In this document: positions 4,594-6,009 of the stretch, piece after piece
Layout of the letters: every line of letters begins with the position of its first letter
Position numbering within the stretch: the stretch's first letter is position 1
Origin: Firmicutes bacterium UBA995
GTDB taxonomy: Bacteria > Bacillota > Sulfobacillia > UBA995
Assembly (NCBI GenBank): GCA_002291985.1
Contig: DBBB01000096.1
Span: forward strand, 1-6,009
DNA: 6,009 bases
Direction: 5' to 3'
Position numbers and translations under genes: made by a program
The notes under the pieces: generated by a model
Seen by the model: only the letters and a program-made list of their open reading frames with translations
What the model was told of the DNA's origin: nothing
Database searches by the model: none

Positions 4594-6009
4594 TCTCCCG
4601 CGCCGGGCGGCAAGTCCCGGGGGAGTTCGGGCACATCCGCACCCAGTCGGAAGTACTGGTTGACGATCGCCCTGGCCACAGGTGCGGCCGCCAGACTGCC
4701 GCTGCCCCCCTCTTCCACTACGATGGCCATGGCAATCACGGGGTTATCGGCGGGCGCGAAGGCTACAAACCAGGCGTAGTGATCTCTGCCCGATCCGGGA
4801 GGGGCTTCCGCCGTCCCAGTCTTGCCCGCCACGTCGAAACCGTGGCGTTGCCGGAACGCGGGGCCGAACTGCCAGGCGGCAGTACCGTGGGTGGTCGTCA
4901 GTTGCATGCCCTCGCGGACCCTGGCCAGCGTCTCATCGGAAATAGGGGTCCGGTGAGTGAGTCTCGGGAGGTTCTCGCGGAGGGTACGGCCGCTCGTCGG
5001 GTCGACGATGCGGCCGATCACATAGGGCTGATGTCTTGAACCGCCGTTGGCGAGAGCCGCGACATACACGGCCATTTGCAGGGGAGTGTATTGGTGGAAG
5101 CCCTGTCCGATAGCCGCATCCAGTTCTTCGGCCAACCAGAAAGTCGGGTCATGGGGAAAGCGGGCCCGCTTCCACTCGCGGTCGGGGACGGTTCCCCCCT
5201 CGTCCGAAGGGCGTAACTCGATGCCGGTGGGACTGCCCAGACCCAGCGCCCGGGCATGATAAGCTATCAAGTCCACCCCCACGCGCCGCCCCATCTCATA
5301 GAAGAAGGAGTTGCAGGAGACGGCTATGGCCTGGACGATATTCACCCGACCATGGCCTCCCGGCCTCCAGCATCGCTTGACGTGGCCGGCGGTCACCCGG
5401 AACACCCCGGTACACAGCACGGTCTCGTCCGGAGTGACAAGTCCGGCCTCGAGGGCAGCGATGGCCGTCACCATCTTGAACGCTGACCCCGGTGAGTACA
5501 GGCCGGATGTGACCCGGTTGAGGAAAGGACTGAAGGGATTCGCCCGCAGCGCCCGCAGGTAATCAGCGGGCATGCGACTGGCAAACTGGTTGGGATCGAA
5601 ACCCGGGTAACTCACCATCGCCAGCACTTCTCCCGTGTCCACTTTGAGCACCACTGCGGCGCCGGAGGTGGCGCGATAGGGTTTGACCCGGTGGGCACGT
5701 ACGGCGCCCATGGTGTCGGCCAGCGCCTGCTCGACGACCTGCTGCAGCTCGGCATCGATGGTCAGGAAGACGTCGTGGCCGGGGACCGGATCCAGTTGCC
5801 CCAGCACGCGTATTGGTCGGTGGCGGGCGTCCGTCTCGACCTGCCGTCCCCCATCCCGGCCCCTGAGTTCGCGGTCGAGAATTGCCTCGACGCCGGTCTT
5901 GCCCAGGATATCGCCGAGGCGATATCCTGCGAGCATCTCGAGTTCCCAGGGGTCGATCTCCCCCACGAATCCCAGGAGGTGTGCCGCCAGATCTCCGTAC
6001 GGGTAGTGC
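4590..6009 (-). CDS. mrdA: Penicillin-binding protein 2 (MrdA-type transpeptidase), C-terminal part
   Basis: Class B PBP that cross-links peptidoglycan in the periplasm or outer membrane face as the transpeptidase partner of RodA in cell elongation. About 472 residues are present; the N-terminal membrane anchor and part of the pedestal domain lie beyond the right edge. The visible part starts HYPYGDLAAHLLGFVGEI, a typical class B segment. Counting from the GTG-encoded residue at 5966, the catalytic motifs are SAFK (161-164, nucleophile S161, codon at 5486-5484), SCN (217-219) and KTGT (382-385). Family landmarks include LTIDAELQQVVEQAL, AAVVLKVDTGEVLAMVSYPG, IGQGFHQYTPLQMAVYVAAL and the closing VARAIVNQYF. 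The cysteines and histidine in the stretch 185-205 sit where PBP2 enzymes have a conserved Cys/His-containing loop. MrdA is preferred over SpoVD-type PBPs because no PASTA domain follows. All motifs are intact, so the enzyme should be active. Confidence 0.95.
   Translation of the reverse strand, partial: HYPYGDLAAHLLGFVGEIDPWELEMLAGYRLGDILGKTGVEAILDRELRGRDGGRQVETDARHRPIRVLGQLDPVPGHDVFLTIDAELQQVVEQALADTMGAVRAHRVKPYRATSGAAVVLKVDTGEVLAMVSYPGFDPNQFASRMPADYLRALRANPFSPFLNRVTSGLYSPGSAFKMVTAIAALEAGLVTPDETVLCTGVFRVTAGHVKRCWRPGGHGRVNIVQAIAVSCNSFFYEMGRRVGVDLIAYHARALGLGSPTGIELRPSDEGGTVPDREWKRARFPHDPTFWLAEELDAAIGQGFHQYTPLQMAVYVAALANGGSRHQPYVIGRIVDPTSGRTLRENLPRLTHRTPISDETLARVREGMQLTTTHGTAAWQFGPAFRQRHGFDVAGKTGTAEAPPGSGRDHYAWFVAFAPADNPVIAMAIVVEEGGSGSLAAAPVARAIVNQYFRLGADVPELPRDLPPGAGD
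5904..5929. repeat. Perfect 12-bp inverted repeat inside the PBP2 gene
   Basis: CAGGATATCGCC (5904-5915) and GGCGATATCCTG (5918-5929) are exact reverse complements around a 2-nt centre (GA). In the mRNA this allows an 11-bp stem with a 4-nt loop. It falls in codons for the segment AGYRLGDILG, which is conserved in class B PBPs, so codon choice must contribute to the symmetry. A regulatory role is not shown. Confidence 0.6.

Noticed and set aside
4268..4642. Alternative minus-strand frame of 124 codons after PBP2
   Set aside because: The translation is Arg/Gly/Ser-rich without hydrophobic patterning. The neighbouring frame at 4291-4593 is far more protein-like, and the two cannot both be coding.

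Overview
The window is a high-GC bacterial chromosome segment in which every convincing gene lies on the minus strand, read from the right edge to the left. The gene order (MrdA-type PBP2, small unknown ORF, family 4 uracil-DNA glycosylase, TsaE, TsaB, RimI, TsaD, YvoF-like acetyltransferase, unknown partial gene), frequent non-ATG starts and strong Shine-Dalgarno sequences would fit a high-GC member of the Bacillota. The YvoF-like protein points the same way. This lineage call is inference only; TsaE-TsaB-RimI-TsaD clusters also occur in other phyla.

Layout, in transcription order. 6009-4590: C-terminal part of penicillin-binding protein 2, running off the right edge. 4593-4291: an unrecognised ORF of up to 100 residues that overlaps the PBP2 stop by 4 nt. 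4228-3599: [4Fe-4S] uracil-DNA glycosylase. 3581-3093, 3096-2389, 2392-1925 and 1938-859: tsaE, tsaB, rimI and tsaD, packed with short gaps or overlaps. 858-773: an intergenic gap with a cluster of DnaA-box-like sequences inside an inverted repeat. 772-236: a hexapeptide-repeat acetyltransferase. 195-1: start of an unrecognised gene whose reading frame appears to shift at a run of six G, then the left edge. No stretch longer than 300 bases lacks a gene.

Functionally, TsaB, TsaD and TsaE form the bacterial complex that transfers the threonylcarbamoyl group to A37 of ANN-decoding tRNAs (t6A). The threonylcarbamoyl-AMP synthase TsaC is not in this window. RimI, the N-terminal acetyltransferase of ribosomal protein S18, is a common passenger in this cluster. 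PBP2 (cell elongation) and uracil-DNA glycosylase (base excision repair) precede them, apparently in the same transcription unit. The core is conserved housekeeping DNA. The less ordinary items are the unknown ORF after PBP2, the apparent CTG start of tsaD, the frame break at the left edge, the DnaA-box-like cluster and a 12-bp palindrome inside the PBP2 gene. I see no evidence of a mobile element, CRISPR array, RNA gene or defence system.
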